Shown: positions 37,247 through 48,855, counted from the first letter of the stretch. The stretch: 64,000 nucleotides of DNA from Amphiura filiformis (GCF_039555335.1 NC_092628.1:70337706-70401705); one strand, 5' to 3'. The notes: generated from the letters alone by a model not told the origin. Numbers and translations are program-made.

Positions 37247-37580
37247 GATTGCTTGCTACGTTTTCTACCAAATGACAAAACTTGTATTGATTTTTACATC
37301 TGGGTTTCTGTAAAATTTGAACAAATCTGTGGGCTACACTCTCTGCTTGCCGGCTGCTTTTTCGCTTGTTGACAACAAGTGACCTCATCACTTGAGAAAT
37401 CAATCAATTATCACAAACAAACGAATCACAGATCCCAAGATCGTTTGTTGGAATTTGTTTCCTCCAGTTTCATTTCTCCTATCTCCCGCGCGTGTTGAAG
37501 GACTTTTGCCGTGTTTCGGCTTATCATGTATTATTAAAAACAACCATTTTCTAGCTATTTGAGACACATTTAGCTTCAAA
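37247..37580. promoter_or_regulatory. Shared head-to-head promoter region of tetraspanin and GATAD1
   Basis: These 334 bp separate the two divergent start codons. I see no TATA box at a sensible distance on either side. A palindrome CAAGTGA-CCTCA-TCACTTG (37376-37394) sits near the middle and contains TGACCTCA, one base off the ATF/CREB site TGACGTCA. A CpG-containing word 'ctcccgcgcg' is at about 37487. The two 5' UTRs must also lie here. Confidence 0.6.
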
Positions 37581-37906
37581 ATGCCGTTAGGAGTAAAGCC
37601 ATGTTGCGCAACTTGCAAAACAATAGATTCTCCGATGTGGAGAAAGAACAAAAAAGGTTATATTCAATGTAATTCGTGTGGTCTAAAAGACCTTCCTCCT
37701 GCTGCAAACGGCAATGGCAACGGAAATGGTTCTTCAACAACGCAGAGCAAAAATGGGAGTAGTCAGTCTGGTAATGGAGGGAGGGAAGAGAGGCCACAAG
37801 GAAGTCGTCTAGAAATGTGAAAAACAACGATACAAGCAAATGGTCACAGCAGGACCAAAAATCCATCGACAAAAGGAAAGAGCAGGCTAATTGTTTTAAA
37901 AGAAAT
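37581..37906 (+). CDS. GATAD1: GATAD1 coding exon 1, with apparent frameshift
   Basis: It opens with MPLGVKPCCATCK and the zinc finger, then an NGNGNGSS linker. The starting frame stops at 37818-37820. A second frame, two bases on, is open from about 37780 and encodes RREATRKSSRNVK ... QANCFKRN up to the donor GTAAGT at 37907. That stretch corresponds to the basic region before PIKAPES in vertebrates. The exon is 326 nt, so the phase at its 3' end fits exon 2 only in the second frame. Confidence 0.8.
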
Positions 37907-40900
37907 GTAAGTTTAACTTTCTAACAATCTCACTACAGCCTTTTGCAACTTAGATCCTTCACAGTTTTTATTCACTCGGTCGGACATCCGGGAACATTGT
38001 CCCCTTTGCACATATGCGCGCGCATAGCAACCAATTTGAGAAAGGGGAATTGCACACTGACAAGACCATTTCCCCTTTGTGACATCAGTCCAACCAAGAG
38101 AATCCCATCTCATACGCTTGTGACACCTTTTTGCAAGCTGCGTCACATGATTGATTGGTGAATGAGGTGCTGATCAATGTGTTTTGATTTAATAAACTAC
38201 AGCACGGGTTTCGGAGAAGAACGTTAGAACGACACTCGCAGAAGCAGAAGCACTCCCTTTGTATGTGTATTACATCCCAAGACTTGCGTAATGTACGGAA
38301 ACACATTTTTGTGCACAAAAGTTTAGGCCTATAACTAGGGTGGTCACATGAAAATTTCAAACCCACCCCTGGAGTTACTTTTTCTGTCAGAATTGTTCCT
38401 TCTGCAAAATGATTTAAAACACCTTTTGAATCAACTCAATCGGACAATCCGTTGCGAAGATACAGCCTTTTAAAGATTCACAAAATTGGCAATTTTTACC
38501 CCATTTTTATTAAAATCCTGATTTTGTCATAAATTTGCATATTCACGGAGCGATTATTGTGGGAATAAAGCCAAAGAAGGCATGAGATGTATTGTTGTTG
38601 TTTATTTAATGTTCATTTATTCAAATATTAAAAATCCAGGGTCATAATTGCTATATTTGCTTCTTTACAACATTTTTAAAATGGCTGAAATCACAAAAAT
38701 AACTCTTTTGCCAGGACTTTTATTTTAAGGTAAATATGTGTGATTTTCACCGTTGAGGGCGCTATTATGTGCCAATTATGACCTTCAAAGGCCTGTATTT
38801 CCTAAACTACACAACCAAATTATCTGATTTTTGCACAGGATTTTGCTCTGAGGGTCTAGATTGTAAAACTCAATATAGCATAATTGTACATCTTTGGGAA
38901 AATAGTTTTATTTGATGACAAAAAATTATTTTGTGCGTAACTTTTTTATGCGTGACCGTACAAAAATGCTATATTCACCTTCATTACGAGCAGAATATTT
39001 TCAATCTAATTAGGTAGTTGGGTTTGCACAGAAGTTACTAGGAGACAAATTATATGGAATTCAATATGCCCAAAAGTTTTCCAACTGCTGCCAAATCTGT
39101 TACATTTCCACCATACATTTGTGTATGTAGGCAGGGGTACACACAATAGCTAGCATTGTGGCCACCCTACTATAACAAAATGTATATTTTGTACATTTGT
39201 ACAGCTATCATTTCTACCCTATGTCATGACATATTTATAAAAGTTACCTGTTTATAGTGTTATCATCCGCAAAAACTGGTCATCGCAAGCATCTTTGATG
39301 CAGAAAACTAAGCTAAGGATATATGCACGCAGGGACAGGCCGAAAACCTTACCTCGATCGTAAAATCCAGCCGATGCATGTCATAAATAATTCATTAAAT
39401 TCATTGTGTAAATGTCAGTGATTGTGTCCATGTATTGTTATTGCAGCTGCAAAAGCAGCAGGGTCTTAGCTAGCCACCCGTCTGGCCGTCATTTTAGACG
39501 GCCAGTTTGCTCCTGGGACGGGCAAAATTAATGCCTTTGACAGATGCTATAAATTGTATGTTTTGAGAAGCTAATTGCCCTTTTTAGTAGACCCAATTTG
39601 TAGAACAAGGCCATATCAGCACATATTTGAACTCTTTGAACCCCCAATGGGCTATAGATGTCTGGTAAATGTTTTAAAGGTCAACATTTTCAGGCAATTT
39701 TATTCAAATAACGGGCAACCCTCAATTTCTAGCTAAGACCCTGAAAAGCAGTTGAGCTGAATTTAAATACTCGATCGCTGGATCACCACATGAATTCACC
39801 TCTCGAAAACCTTTTGACAAAAAATTTGTCATTTCAAAAATACCAAATGACAATTTGAATGACTTATCCTTCACTTTTAAGCAATTTATAAACAATTTTA
39901 ATTTTTTTACACTTGCGCTGGTCTTTAATGTATTTCTGAATGTATTACGGTACCGGTATCAAAATGAGCTATGAAATAGCATACCCATGTAATATACATT
40001 TCACACATCTTTTCCCCACTTGTTTTTCTTTTTTTTTCAGCCAATGAAATCACCAGAGTCTGTAGCAACAATTGTAACAAGTGACAGTGTTTATCACAAG
40101 GTAAGCTCAACAAAGCAAAAAGTACAACTACTAAGACTAGCTTGGACCTGGAACAGAATGAGTCTGCTTTCCCAAACTAACCTTTATTCTGTTGAGGTGC
40201 ACTGTGCACTAGCTCGAGATACTCTAGCTAAAATACAGGTTTACATTTACTATCTTACATTATCTTGCTGTATTTCAGCTAGAGCGCCAAACAACAACTT
40301 CCTTCCGTTTTGTTTTTTTGGAGAACAATACTGTTACAAAGAAGAAACCTGCCCCGGAGCCCACCCTACTCATTATTTCATTGTACTTATTGCAATTTGC
40401 CTCCACACATTACGTAATCAACACAAAGCTTTTGTGAGGATTAGTGAGTGGATAAGAAATTGACAGCGGAGGATACGAACGACACGCCAATTTTTAGTTG
40501 TCAATCATGAATTGCCGCAACGTTTTAATATTTTACTGCATGGCATTCCGCAAGCACCATGACAAATTATGCCATATTTTTCCAAAGATCATCTCATATG
40601 AAGTAAGCTGAATGCGATCTGTACTTTTGCAACATTCCGATCGCTTTTGATCACCTATTTTCGGCGAATTTGCTTGAAAACATGTGAGTTCATGTTGTGT
40701 AAACATAATTACGATGCAATACAATGCAATTTGAATGTGCAGCAGATCTATAGAAATAACGTGGCCCAGTTTTATGCAGAATTAGACCACGTCTGCTGTG
40801 CACCATGTTTTTATCTTGTCGACCTTTCTTATGCCCGTAATGTTTTCTCACCTTGCTCTCAATCCAACTCTAGATGCACATGTAACCATTCTCATGCTCT

Positions 40901-43900
40901 TTACCCACCTTTCTGCCACCTTACAAGTAATAAGTTGTGGAATAATTATATAAGTTACCAGAAAATGTTGTTTCTTTTTTGTTTCACCTTACCTGCCTTA
41001 GGCTGCTATTAAAGCATTCCCTTCCCTCTACACGTATGTCTGTGCATTTTGTCTTGTTTTCCCTTTAGTTTAGTTTGAAGGGTTAGTTCTCTTCCAGCTC
41101 ACTATTGTTGGGTTCTCCCTGTTTTTGGTTAGCCAAATGTAATAAATAAACTTGGTAGCTAGTAGGGGCTCATATTGAAATACCCTACCACGTTTTCACA
41201 CAGAAAGAAGGCAGGATTCCCCTCGCTAAGCGCGCGCCTCAGGAAAGCTCGGTCATAAAATGGATGGATTATATGCATCAGTGATACACCCTGCCCAGGA
41301 TTTTAACAAAAGAAGGCTAGCACAGGAAAGCTGCAGGATGGTGCACACCTTCCTGTGTAAGGGAATTTCAATATGAGCCCTAGCTTCATTGTATATGAAA
41401 TGCAAATAGATGTTTTGGTACCTTTGCAGGCAAGTACATGTAGGCTTAAATTCCAGGAAACAAATGTCTTTCTAGATGTGCAAATAATGTAACCTGCTCT
41501 GTTCCCTGTTCAGTCTTTAGTAATCATCCCACACTGATGAGGCTCAGCTACATACGCAGATGTAACACAGTCTTTCCTAGAATATGTGACACGATCTGGT
41601 CCATGGGGGCCATATTTTTGGAAATTGAGTTACTGTAATTAATACATTATACATACAATAGGCTATCATATAGTGCCACCTGCAGATGACTCATTAAGGG
41701 CCAAGGGGGTTTAATAGGTCAAATATGGTACATGGTGTAGATGTGGATTATGTAAAGTGTCAGCGGATAACATTAAAAACAAACAAGTAATATTTTTCTG
41801 CAGGGTGTTTACATCCAGAAAGGTGACATTGTATCCATACTAGATGTTGATGGCGGTGTATATTATGCCCAAATCCGTGGATTGATGCAGGATCAGTATT
41901 GTGAGAAGAGTGCAGTCATAACATGGTTGCTGCCCACACAAGCCACAAATCCAGATAAATTTGATCCAGCAACATATATTCTAGGTAAGATTTATGTTAA
42001 TGAAGTTCAAAAACTTTCCAAAGGGGCCTTTTGGAGGGAATGTAAATACTAATTATCTTTAATGTTGTTGTAAACCATTATTACCATGCATTACAATGTT
42101 GACTTACATGGAAGTACAAAGTGTACATGTAGTGTGTAATGCCTGGGACATGAATTTATATTACTTTTATGTGGCAATAGTGGTTACCATTCTAACATGT
42201 TACCACTTGGGCTGACTTGCTCGAGAAACACTAGCCACGAATTTGCTCACGGATGCGCTCGCATTCGTGGCTAGTGTCCTTTCGTATCTAATTTCGGGGG
42301 GTAAACATATTACGTAAGACCACATAAATTATAATGACAATACAACATGATAAACATACCCTGAAATAACACCCTTCTATCTAACTTCACTTACCATTCT
42401 GTTACTATACGTGTTGGTGGCATAATTCCCAGATAGTATGTCCCATTTAAAGTGTACTCACATGAATATTTCGGCACATTTGTGATAAAAATCGCCCCCT
42501 TCTTTTCCGGTGATCGCATGTTCAATGGATACAACACGTGAATAGCAGGACTCGTCAGCTCAGGCCCATGCCAACTCGACCACAAACTAATTCGGCCCCT
42601 GTATAAACCCACTTAGGTTTTTATGTGTAGATGCCATGTTAGGGACGCACCATTAGATTCTCAGGGGGCATGGGAGTTTGGGTCAGGCAGAATTTTTTTT
42701 TTCGCCACTGAAGTCGGTGAATTTTTTTTTTAGCCTCCAAGAGCACCAAATTTTTTTTACGCGGGCGGTTATTTTTTTTCAATTTTAATGTAAATTTGTA
42801 TACAAAGTTGGGTGGGGGAAATTTTTTTTTTTTACTCATCAGCGAGGCAAAATTTTTTTTTCGTCTCACTAGTAGGCAAAGTTTTTTTTTTTTTTTTCTC
42901 ACTAGTGGGCAAAGTTTTTTTTTCAAAAACTCCCATACCCCCCCCTGAAATCTAATGGTGCGCCTTAATTAGAAGACGAATGTGCTGTGGCTGTGCAATG
43001 ATTATGAGCCCCCCCCTCCCCGGGAAAATTTCGAACGACCACCAAAAATTGCTTGACCCCCCCCCTCGGCCTGAAAAGTCACTTGTCCCCACTCGCCAAC
43101 CAAAAATTGCTTCTCCCCCCCGCCCCTCCGTCGCCGAAAATTCCCCTCTACTTTGTACTCTTTTAAAACAGATCAATCAAAATTCCTTTTTGTTATTGTC
43201 AATTTATGTTACTAAAGTCACTCACATAGGGCGTGGTATACAGTCACTTACGGAGCACAGCCAATTACATTGTTTGTTTTTATTGCTATGATGTACCGTC
43301 TACCAGGCAGGGTGCGATCTAAAAAGTCACTCACATAGGGCGTGGTGTAAAGTCACTTACGGAGCACAGCCAATTAACTTGTTTGTCTTTATTGCTATGA
43401 TGTACCGTCTACCAGGGTGCAGTCTAAAGTCACCTACATAGGGCGTGGTGTATTAAAATCACTTACGGAGCACAGCCAATTAATTTGTTTGTCTTTATTG
43501 CTATGATACACCGTCATAAGTCACCTACAGCACCCTGAAATGATTAGGGCGTGGTGTAAAGTCACTTACGGGACACGGCCAAATTTGACGGGAGATGCAG
43601 ATAGAGGAGAGCCAGACATGATGGAGGCTTGAGAAAGGGGAGGGGGGGGAGGACAGAAACAGTAGTGCAGCGTGCTCATCACATGGGGGAGGGGGGCACC
43701 GGATCTGATTGTCGGGGCAGACCCCATCCCCCCACACAACACCTAAAATGGGGACGGAGAGGCGGGAATGGGGACGAGAAGATGGTGAGAAAAGAGAAAA
43801 GGAAGGGGCGTAAAAATAGGGACGATACTGACCGTGCCCCCCCTCAGTATGCTGGCTGCGCGCCTGGGTACCGTACAGGTCAGAGCCAGCCATCGGTACA

Positions 43901-46246
43901 GGTGTATACGATGGCGGAAATTGGGACTCGAGTTCGGGTTCAAAAACGTCTGAGAACTGGATCGAGGGAGGGATTTTGAAGGCCGGGTTTGAAGGGAGAG
44001 AGAGACAGAAATAGAGTGAGAGAGGGATGGAGAAAGTCACCCAGGTTAAGTCAAATTTTATTTAAGCCTCATGCATTAAAAAATGTCTGTGTGTTGACCA
44101 CTTTTCTTCAGATCTTCAATCATCAGAGATCCCAACATTAACACTAAACAAGTTTGCACAAAGCACATGATCTGATCATTATAATGGCTTTATAAATGTC
44201 ACTTTTTATAACAAAAAAACTTTTAATCAGTGGGTCACTGTTGTGGGCGGGGCTAAAAGTAATAGCCAATTATCTTTTCCCATTTGCTTTTGGTAAGTGA
44301 TCAAAATCAATTCCCAGTTTCCCACGCTATTTAGAATGTGCACGGCTAGACATCTCGGCACCTTGCCATGGTATATTTCCTGGGAAAATCCGCTTATTTT
44401 CAATATTTGCGGTGAGCTTTTGCGAGTTGAGCGGTGAACATAAAGCGATGGTTTGGTACTACAGTCATGGTACAATTAGGGACGCTTTCATTAGATTCTC
44501 AGGGGGTAGGAAGTTGGGTCGGGGAAAGAAATTTTGTTGCCGCTGAACTAGGCGGCGAGTTGGCAAGGTTTTTTTTAATTTCATGCATTTATACACAGTT
44601 AGGTGGGGGAAGTATTTTTTTTTTTTAGTGTTGGTGGGGAAAGGTTTTTTTTTGGTCATGTAGTGGGTGAAGTTTTTCAAAACTTCCTACCCCACCCTGA
44701 GAATCTAATGGTGCGTCCTTACAATCATCATGGTCATGTTGACGCATTGTTTTATCTACGGTGAGGTAAGGGACGCACCATTACATTCTCGGGGTAGGAA
44801 GTTGGGGTAGTGGAATTTTTTCAAGTTTTTTTTTTTCATGCATTTATGCATTTATACACAGGTGGGGAAGTTTTGGGTTGTTTTTAGTATTGGTAGGGAT
44901 TTTTTTTGCTCAAAATTTCATACCCTCCCCCCCCGAGAATTCTAATGGTGGCCCATATTTTTGCCAATAATGTAGTTTCTGATGAGGAGCATTGTAGACA
45001 CCCAGTTGGTCGTGAGCAATTATTTTTATTTTGAACATAATTGGATAAAATTACTTGAGTCGCAAGGGTTTTACACGGTCGGATTCGGGTCACCAGAAAT
45101 TTTATTAGGCTTTATATAATGATGAAAAATGAGCAAATTCACGAAAAACATTGCTATTTAAAAGCTATATTAGGTTATTTTTTCTTCACTAACTGTGACA
45201 TTTTTTTTTCACCCTTGACATCAAATTTATTTTTTTTGTCAGTGGAGCAATTTTGTTGTTGCTCAGATGGCATTACAATTTTTTTTCAAAAATATACCAA
45301 GCCTCCCTTGATATCTAATGGTGCGCCCCTTACACATAAAAACGTGGTTTTATACAGGGACCGAATTTGCGTGTGGTCGAGTTGCCTTGGACCGTGTCCT
45401 TGATTGAAATGCCCTGGACTGGTTCATCGATCGGCAAACATAACAGGTGTTATCTGAATGAGGTAATCTCTTACCTACTAAGTGACTGTCCAGTCATAAA
45501 TCACCAGAATTTACGTGTATACGATAATCTGATAGGTTGAGATTATTTTCCACGATGTGACAGCTACAATAAGCGGCACTGTAAGCAGCGCTGAATTAGG
45601 CTCCAGATATCATCTTATTTTTGCGGATCGTATGTAACAAAGATGTCAAAAGGTAGGGTTTAACTCAATTAAGCTTATAATGGCACGCTTATGAAAGTTT
45701 GTTGTGAACCATCCGGCATTTTATCAATGTTTACATGCGGGCGTTAACTTTGTGTACCGGAAGCCCCACGAAATCATATAGCTCCGGTCTCTAACGCAAA
45801 TCAAAGATTTGCGTTAGAGAATATGCTCGAACAAGGGCTGACTTGCTGACTTGCATCATACAAAGTAAATTTTAGATACACTCAAGGGCCATAAACCCTA
45901 TCATTGATCCAAATTGTACATGAGTTTAGGCGAGGGGCGGTTTGGAGCTTATGGTCCTGAAGTACACAGGTAGTATATACATGTAGTTGAACACATGTTG
46001 ATGATATACATGTAATAATGTTTGCATCATTTTGTTTACTTTCCTTTTCACCCTCCAGGTCCTGAGGAAGATCTACCTAGATTTCTAGACTACATGGAGT
46101 TTGTCTGTCATGCGCCCACAGAATACTACAAGTCATTGAACAGTCCATACCCTGTTATACCGTCCAAAGAACAAACTGGCTTTGTATGGTCAAGTATCAT
46201 TCCAACCAAACCACCTTCAACAGCACAGATATTTGGGGCATCGTGA
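37581..46246 (+). CDS. GATAD1: GATA zinc finger domain-containing protein 1 (four coding exons)
   Basis: Coding exons are 37581-37906, 40041-40100, 41804-41984 and 46059-46246, for about 250 residues (human GATAD1 has 269). The N-terminus MPLGVKPCCATCK carries one GATA-type finger, C9-X2-C12-X17-C30-X2-C33. A low-complexity N/G/S linker and a basic stretch follow. The conserved C-terminal region runs PMKSPESVATIV, GVYIQKGDIVSILD, YYAQIRGLMQDQYCEKSA, then GPEEDLPRFLDYMEFVCHAP. Vertebrate GATAD1 is a nuclear subunit of an H3K4me3-associated complex with KDM5A, EMSY and SIN3B; that role here is inferred from orthology. The gene is transcribed divergently from the tetraspanin. Exon 1 shows an apparent frame change near 37775-37790 (see findings). 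All splice junctions have GT..AG and consistent phases. Confidence 0.92.
37907..40040 (+). other. GATAD1 intron 1
   Basis: It holds the TIR element at 38336-39169 and otherwise AT-rich sequence ending in the exon 2 polypyrimidine tract. No other gene seen. Confidence 0.7.
38336..39169. mobile_element. 0.8 kb TIR element, 7 bp flanking duplication
   Basis: The ends 'tagggtggtcacat' and 'attgtggccaccctac' are inverted copies, starting at 'tagggtgg'. 'ctataac' flanks both sides (38329-38335 and 39170-39176). The interior includes 'gttgagggcgctattatg', like the element at 21241-21413. Non-coding. Probably hAT-like. Confidence 0.65.
40041..40100 (+). CDS. GATAD1: GATAD1 coding exon 2
   Basis: Twenty codons, PMKSPESVATIVTSDSVYHK, between a long T-rich tract ending in TTTCAG and the donor GTAAGC. 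They align with PIKAPESVSTIITAESIFYK in the family. Confidence 0.92.
40101..41803 (+). other. GATAD1 intron 2
   Basis: It holds an open frame of 121 codons (40647-41012) with no recognisable domain and a MITE at 41165-41380. The frame is cysteine-rich but lacks any spaced-cysteine motif that I know, and has no neighbouring splice support. Confidence 0.5.
41165..41380. mobile_element. MITE with TA target duplication
   Basis: The left end 'ggggctcatattgaaatac' and the right end 'gaatttcaatatgagccc' are inverted copies. TA lies outside each end (41163-41164 and 41381-41382). Confidence 0.75.
41804..41984 (+). CDS. GATAD1: GATAD1 coding exon 3
   Basis: The acceptor 'tttttctgcag' leads into GVYIQKGDIVSILDVDGG, then YYAQIRGLMQDQYCEKSA and FDPATYILG. 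The donor GTAAGA follows the first base of a glycine codon. This is the most conserved block of the family. Confidence 0.95.
42641..42965. mobile_element. MITE family 3, copy A
   Basis: The ends 'agggacgcaccattagattc' and its near reverse complement 'aatctaatggtgcgcct', then inward 'tcagggggcatggga' and 'cccataccccccctga'. The interior has repeated runs of T after 'aggcaaa', giving a homopolymer-rich core. Confidence 0.8.
43214..43585. repeat. Tandem repeat, period about 105 bp, 3.5 copies
   Basis: Each unit has 'aaagtcactcacataggg' followed by 'cgtggt', then 'cacttacggagcacagccaa' and 'ttgctatgatgtaccgtcta'. Copies start near 43214, 43322 and 43424, with a partial one near 43527. Confidence 0.85.
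43590..44035. other. GA-rich, strand-asymmetric tract
   Basis: The plus strand is dominated by G and A ('gaaaggggaggggggggagg', 'gagagagagacagaaataga'). No gene. The long open frames on both strands arise from the skewed composition. Confidence 0.5.
44478..44719. mobile_element. MITE family 3, copy B
   Basis: Left 'agggacgctttcattaga' and right 'tctaatggtgcgtcct', with inner 'ggtaggaagttgggtcgg' and 'cttcctaccccaccctg', and poly-T stretches inside. TA lies at both borders. Confidence 0.75.
44769..44954. mobile_element. MITE family 3, copy C
   Basis: Left 'agggacgcaccattacattc' and right 'gaattctaatggtggccc', with the same 'ggggtaggaagttggggt' inner sequence as copy B. It lies about 50 bp from copy B. 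Confidence 0.7.
45178..45332. mobile_element. MITE family 3, 3' fragment
   Basis: It ends with 'gatatctaatggtgcgcccc' and has the poly-T interior of the family. A matching left end is not visible, so this is a truncated copy. Confidence 0.5.
46059..46246 (+). CDS. GATAD1: GATAD1 coding exon 4 (terminal)
   Basis: The acceptor 'ttcaccctccag' completes the split glycine, then PEEDLPRFLDYMEFVCHAP, EYYKSLNSPYPVIPSKE and a divergent tail ending QIFGAS, stop TGA at 46244-46246. Family C-termini are also variable. Confidence 0.93.
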
Positions 46247-47195
46247 TGAAGGCACATTTCCTGCCTTCAAGAACCAATGTGCTTTTTACATTAGCTTTTG
46301 TAATCTTAACATCTATCATCAGTATTCATGACGCGAGTTGACGAACATCGTAAATGCTGGGATTCATGGATCTGTCCATAGTGGAGAACTTGACTTGTGT
46401 GTTGCTTTCATCTTTACAAGTATACTTGGCCAGAGGATACATGCAGACCATTTGTTTACAAATTAAGACACTCTCAGAGTATCCCAACATAGTGATATGG
46501 CATATAAACAAATAGATTGAAATCAAGATTTCAATATTATAAGTCACAGGCATGTTGGGTTTAGAGAGGCCTTGCATTTGTGATGTTTGCTCCAATATAT
46601 CCAGGGTTGAGAGCCAGAAAGCCTCAACTCACAATCATCTGCTTCCACAAAATGAGCATAAATTCGCCAGGTCACTATAGTAAAAAGATACAGTCCATTA
46701 ATCATGACAAAATTCAGTAGAAAACAAAAGACATTGTGAAGGAAATATTGATTTTGAAAACCAAGGCAAGGATCCAACTTTATGCTCATTTCGTGAGAGC
46801 TGGTCATAGTGAGTTACGGCTTTCTGGTTCTGAACCTTTGATATATATTGACGCAAACTTTTAGTGAGTCATTTTGCGGAACAAAATCAAATTCATCATG
46901 GTGTGATCAAGCAAAATCAGTCTACAGTCGGAGATATTCAATTGTCAGTTTCTTTGTTATTGTAAACAGCATTTGCACAGCTAGATTTTGCAGAAAGCCC
47001 CATTGAATTTGGACAACCAGTTCAAAAGTGAACAGTTAAAGAGTTTCCAAAACATTAGGAAACAAAAGGAAATACTTCCTTTGTTTGGCTATATCTCAAA
47101 ATCAGTATTTCTGACTCCCGACTGATTTTGCTTGATCACATCACATTAATATTTAATTTCAATATTTCTTGCTGATATCCTTGGAGTTGAATAAA
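46247..47195 (+). other. Probable GATAD1 3' UTR and flank
   Basis: The sequence after the GATAD1 stop contains a MITE at 46897-47145. The first AATAAA noticed is at 47190-47195, just past that MITE, so the poly(A) signal assignment is only a guess. Confidence 0.35.
46897..47145. mobile_element. MITE family 1, copy 2
   Basis: Left end 'catggtgtgatcaagcaaaa', right end the reverse complement of 'tgtgatgtgatcaagcaaaa'. The interior shares 'aacagttaaagagtttccaa' and 'ctttgtttggctatat' with copy 3. Confidence 0.85.
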
Positions 47196-47474
47196 TAGTT
47201 TGAATGTCGGTGAATAAAATATTAATTTTAAGAATCTGAGCAATGTTTTGGGCCATACTTCATGTCAATTTATAGTGACAATATAAATCATTTTGCTGTA
47301 ACTGATCTTGTCGCATTTGTAAATTAAATATTGAAAAAGACCTGTATGCAGGAGTTTTTGATGCTCTGTATTTAACATTGTATTGAGATTCTGGTTTGGT
47401 AAGTTGGAATACATGTATTCTATAATCGCTGCTGGGGTGTGTTCGTCATTTGGGCCAAATCAGTCTCAAATGTA

Positions 47475-48855
47475 TGTGGCTCAAAATATGCTAAGGTGTC
47501 ATATTATAGCCATATATTTTGACATCTTTTTTTTAAAATAATAATTATAGAAATGGAATATTTGCTACTTTAGTGGCAAGTTTAGGTAGTAAAGACATAG
47601 CATACACAATTTAAGTAAAATCCTTTCACTCTAAATAATAAAAAAAATAAAAAATAGCTGTAAAAATGCCTATTTTTACACTTTTATTTGTAACATGCCA
47701 AGAGACGCCTTTTTCAACAGCTTTTAATTTTTTTATGGATCCTTATAGAAATTCATGTGACCTGTTTCCCAAAATGGTGCAGTAAACCAATCAAAAAAAA
47801 ACAGAAAGAGGCATTATGAATTATAAGTTAACAGATCAAAAAGGATTTAAAAGTTTGCCTTTATGTATGTTACTATTGTCTGTCAAACTTTTGATTGATT
47901 TTGAAGTCTCTCAGTTTTTTATAAACAAAGACTTGAAGCATAAACTAAAGGGTAAATCTATTGTAAATAACTTCATTTCTCCATATTATAATCAATTTGT
48001 AAGTGGCTGCCATCTTTTTTGAACATATAACAATTTTAAAATTTTTCTTGAAATGTCTGTCAAATAGTAACATACTCAAAGGCGGTGCTGTAATTCCTGC
48101 TAAACTAGGGTGATACAGCTAATTATGCTACATGACATAGCATTTAGCTCCACCTAGCTTTGTGGCACTATCACTTTGTGAGGAGAAGCTTTTTGATGAC
48201 ACAATCCATTGTTAAGTGTTGTCTGTCAAACATTTGTACGCTAAGTAACATACGCAAGATTTGTATGTGTCTGTCAAAAGTAACATACATAATACGTTAA
48301 AAAAATTAAAAATCACTTGATGTTCACATTATGATGATAGTTTAGAGTTTATAAAAGTGTTTTAAAACATGTGATTTATAAACTGCATGTGATCTTTATT
48401 CAATTTCCCATCTTGAACTACTGTTTTTGCCAAATTATTATTCTGTATGTTACATTTGACAGACATCTTGCGTATGTTATGGCTTGACAGACACACATAT
48501 TTTATTTATAACAATTTATCCTCCTTATTGTAATATTTGGACACATTTTTTTCCACAATCAGTTGCTGTAGGTCCTACACCTAAAAATAACCACAAAATA
48601 CCTTATGTAATACTTTATAAATTTTTATTTGATTGCAGAAAATCATCAAAATTGTGTCTGTCAAATATAACGTACGCAAGGGCTAGAAAATTAAATTTGT
48701 GAAGTAAATGGTCTATAACTTATCTTTCTTTTAGTATATTATGAACGATATATGTGCATACTATAATTTAAACCTGGTTGGAGACCAAAAGAAAAGAGCT
48801 GGAAAAATAATTGTGTGTTACACTTTTATGACACCTTAGCTTATTTTGAGCCATG
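47475..48855. mobile_element. 1.4 kb TIR element with internal TGTCTGTCAAA repeats
   Basis: The ends 'tgtggctcaaaatatgctaa' and the reverse complement of the right end 'catggctcaaaataagctaa' match and continue as 'ggtgtcata'. TA lies outside both ends (47473-47474 and 48856-48857). The interior repeats 'tgtctgtcaaa' and 'gtaacatacgcaag' in both orientations (near 47876, 48053, 48222, 48268, 48451, 48484 and 48653). No transposase-like frame; the 68-codon frame at 47816-48022 has no domain. Confidence 0.85.

Larger units (their letters stand above)
41985..46058 (+). other. GATAD1 intron 3, rich in repeats
   Basis: A 4.1 kb intron carrying a hairpin at 42225-42280, the 'gggacgcaccatta' MITE cluster (42641-45332), a 105 bp tandem repeat (43214-43585) and a GA-rich tract (43590-44035). 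The 171-codon minus-strand frame at 43525-44040 is proline/serine-rich by composition only and is not called a gene. Confidence 0.7.

Noticed and set aside
40020-40463. 147-codon open frame that includes GATAD1 exon 2
   Set aside because: Only codons at 40041-40100 are exon. The rest is read-through into the T-rich tract on one side and the intron on the other.
40647-41012. 121-codon cysteine-rich frame in GATAD1 intron 2
   Set aside because: No regular cysteine spacing, no splice signals tying it to GATAD1 and no recognisable domain.
43525-44040. 171-codon open frame on the minus strand
   Set aside because: It lies in GATAD1 intron 3 over a GA-rich tract and the last tandem-repeat unit. 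The residues are P/S/F-rich by composition, the opposite strand is also open, and no domain is visible.
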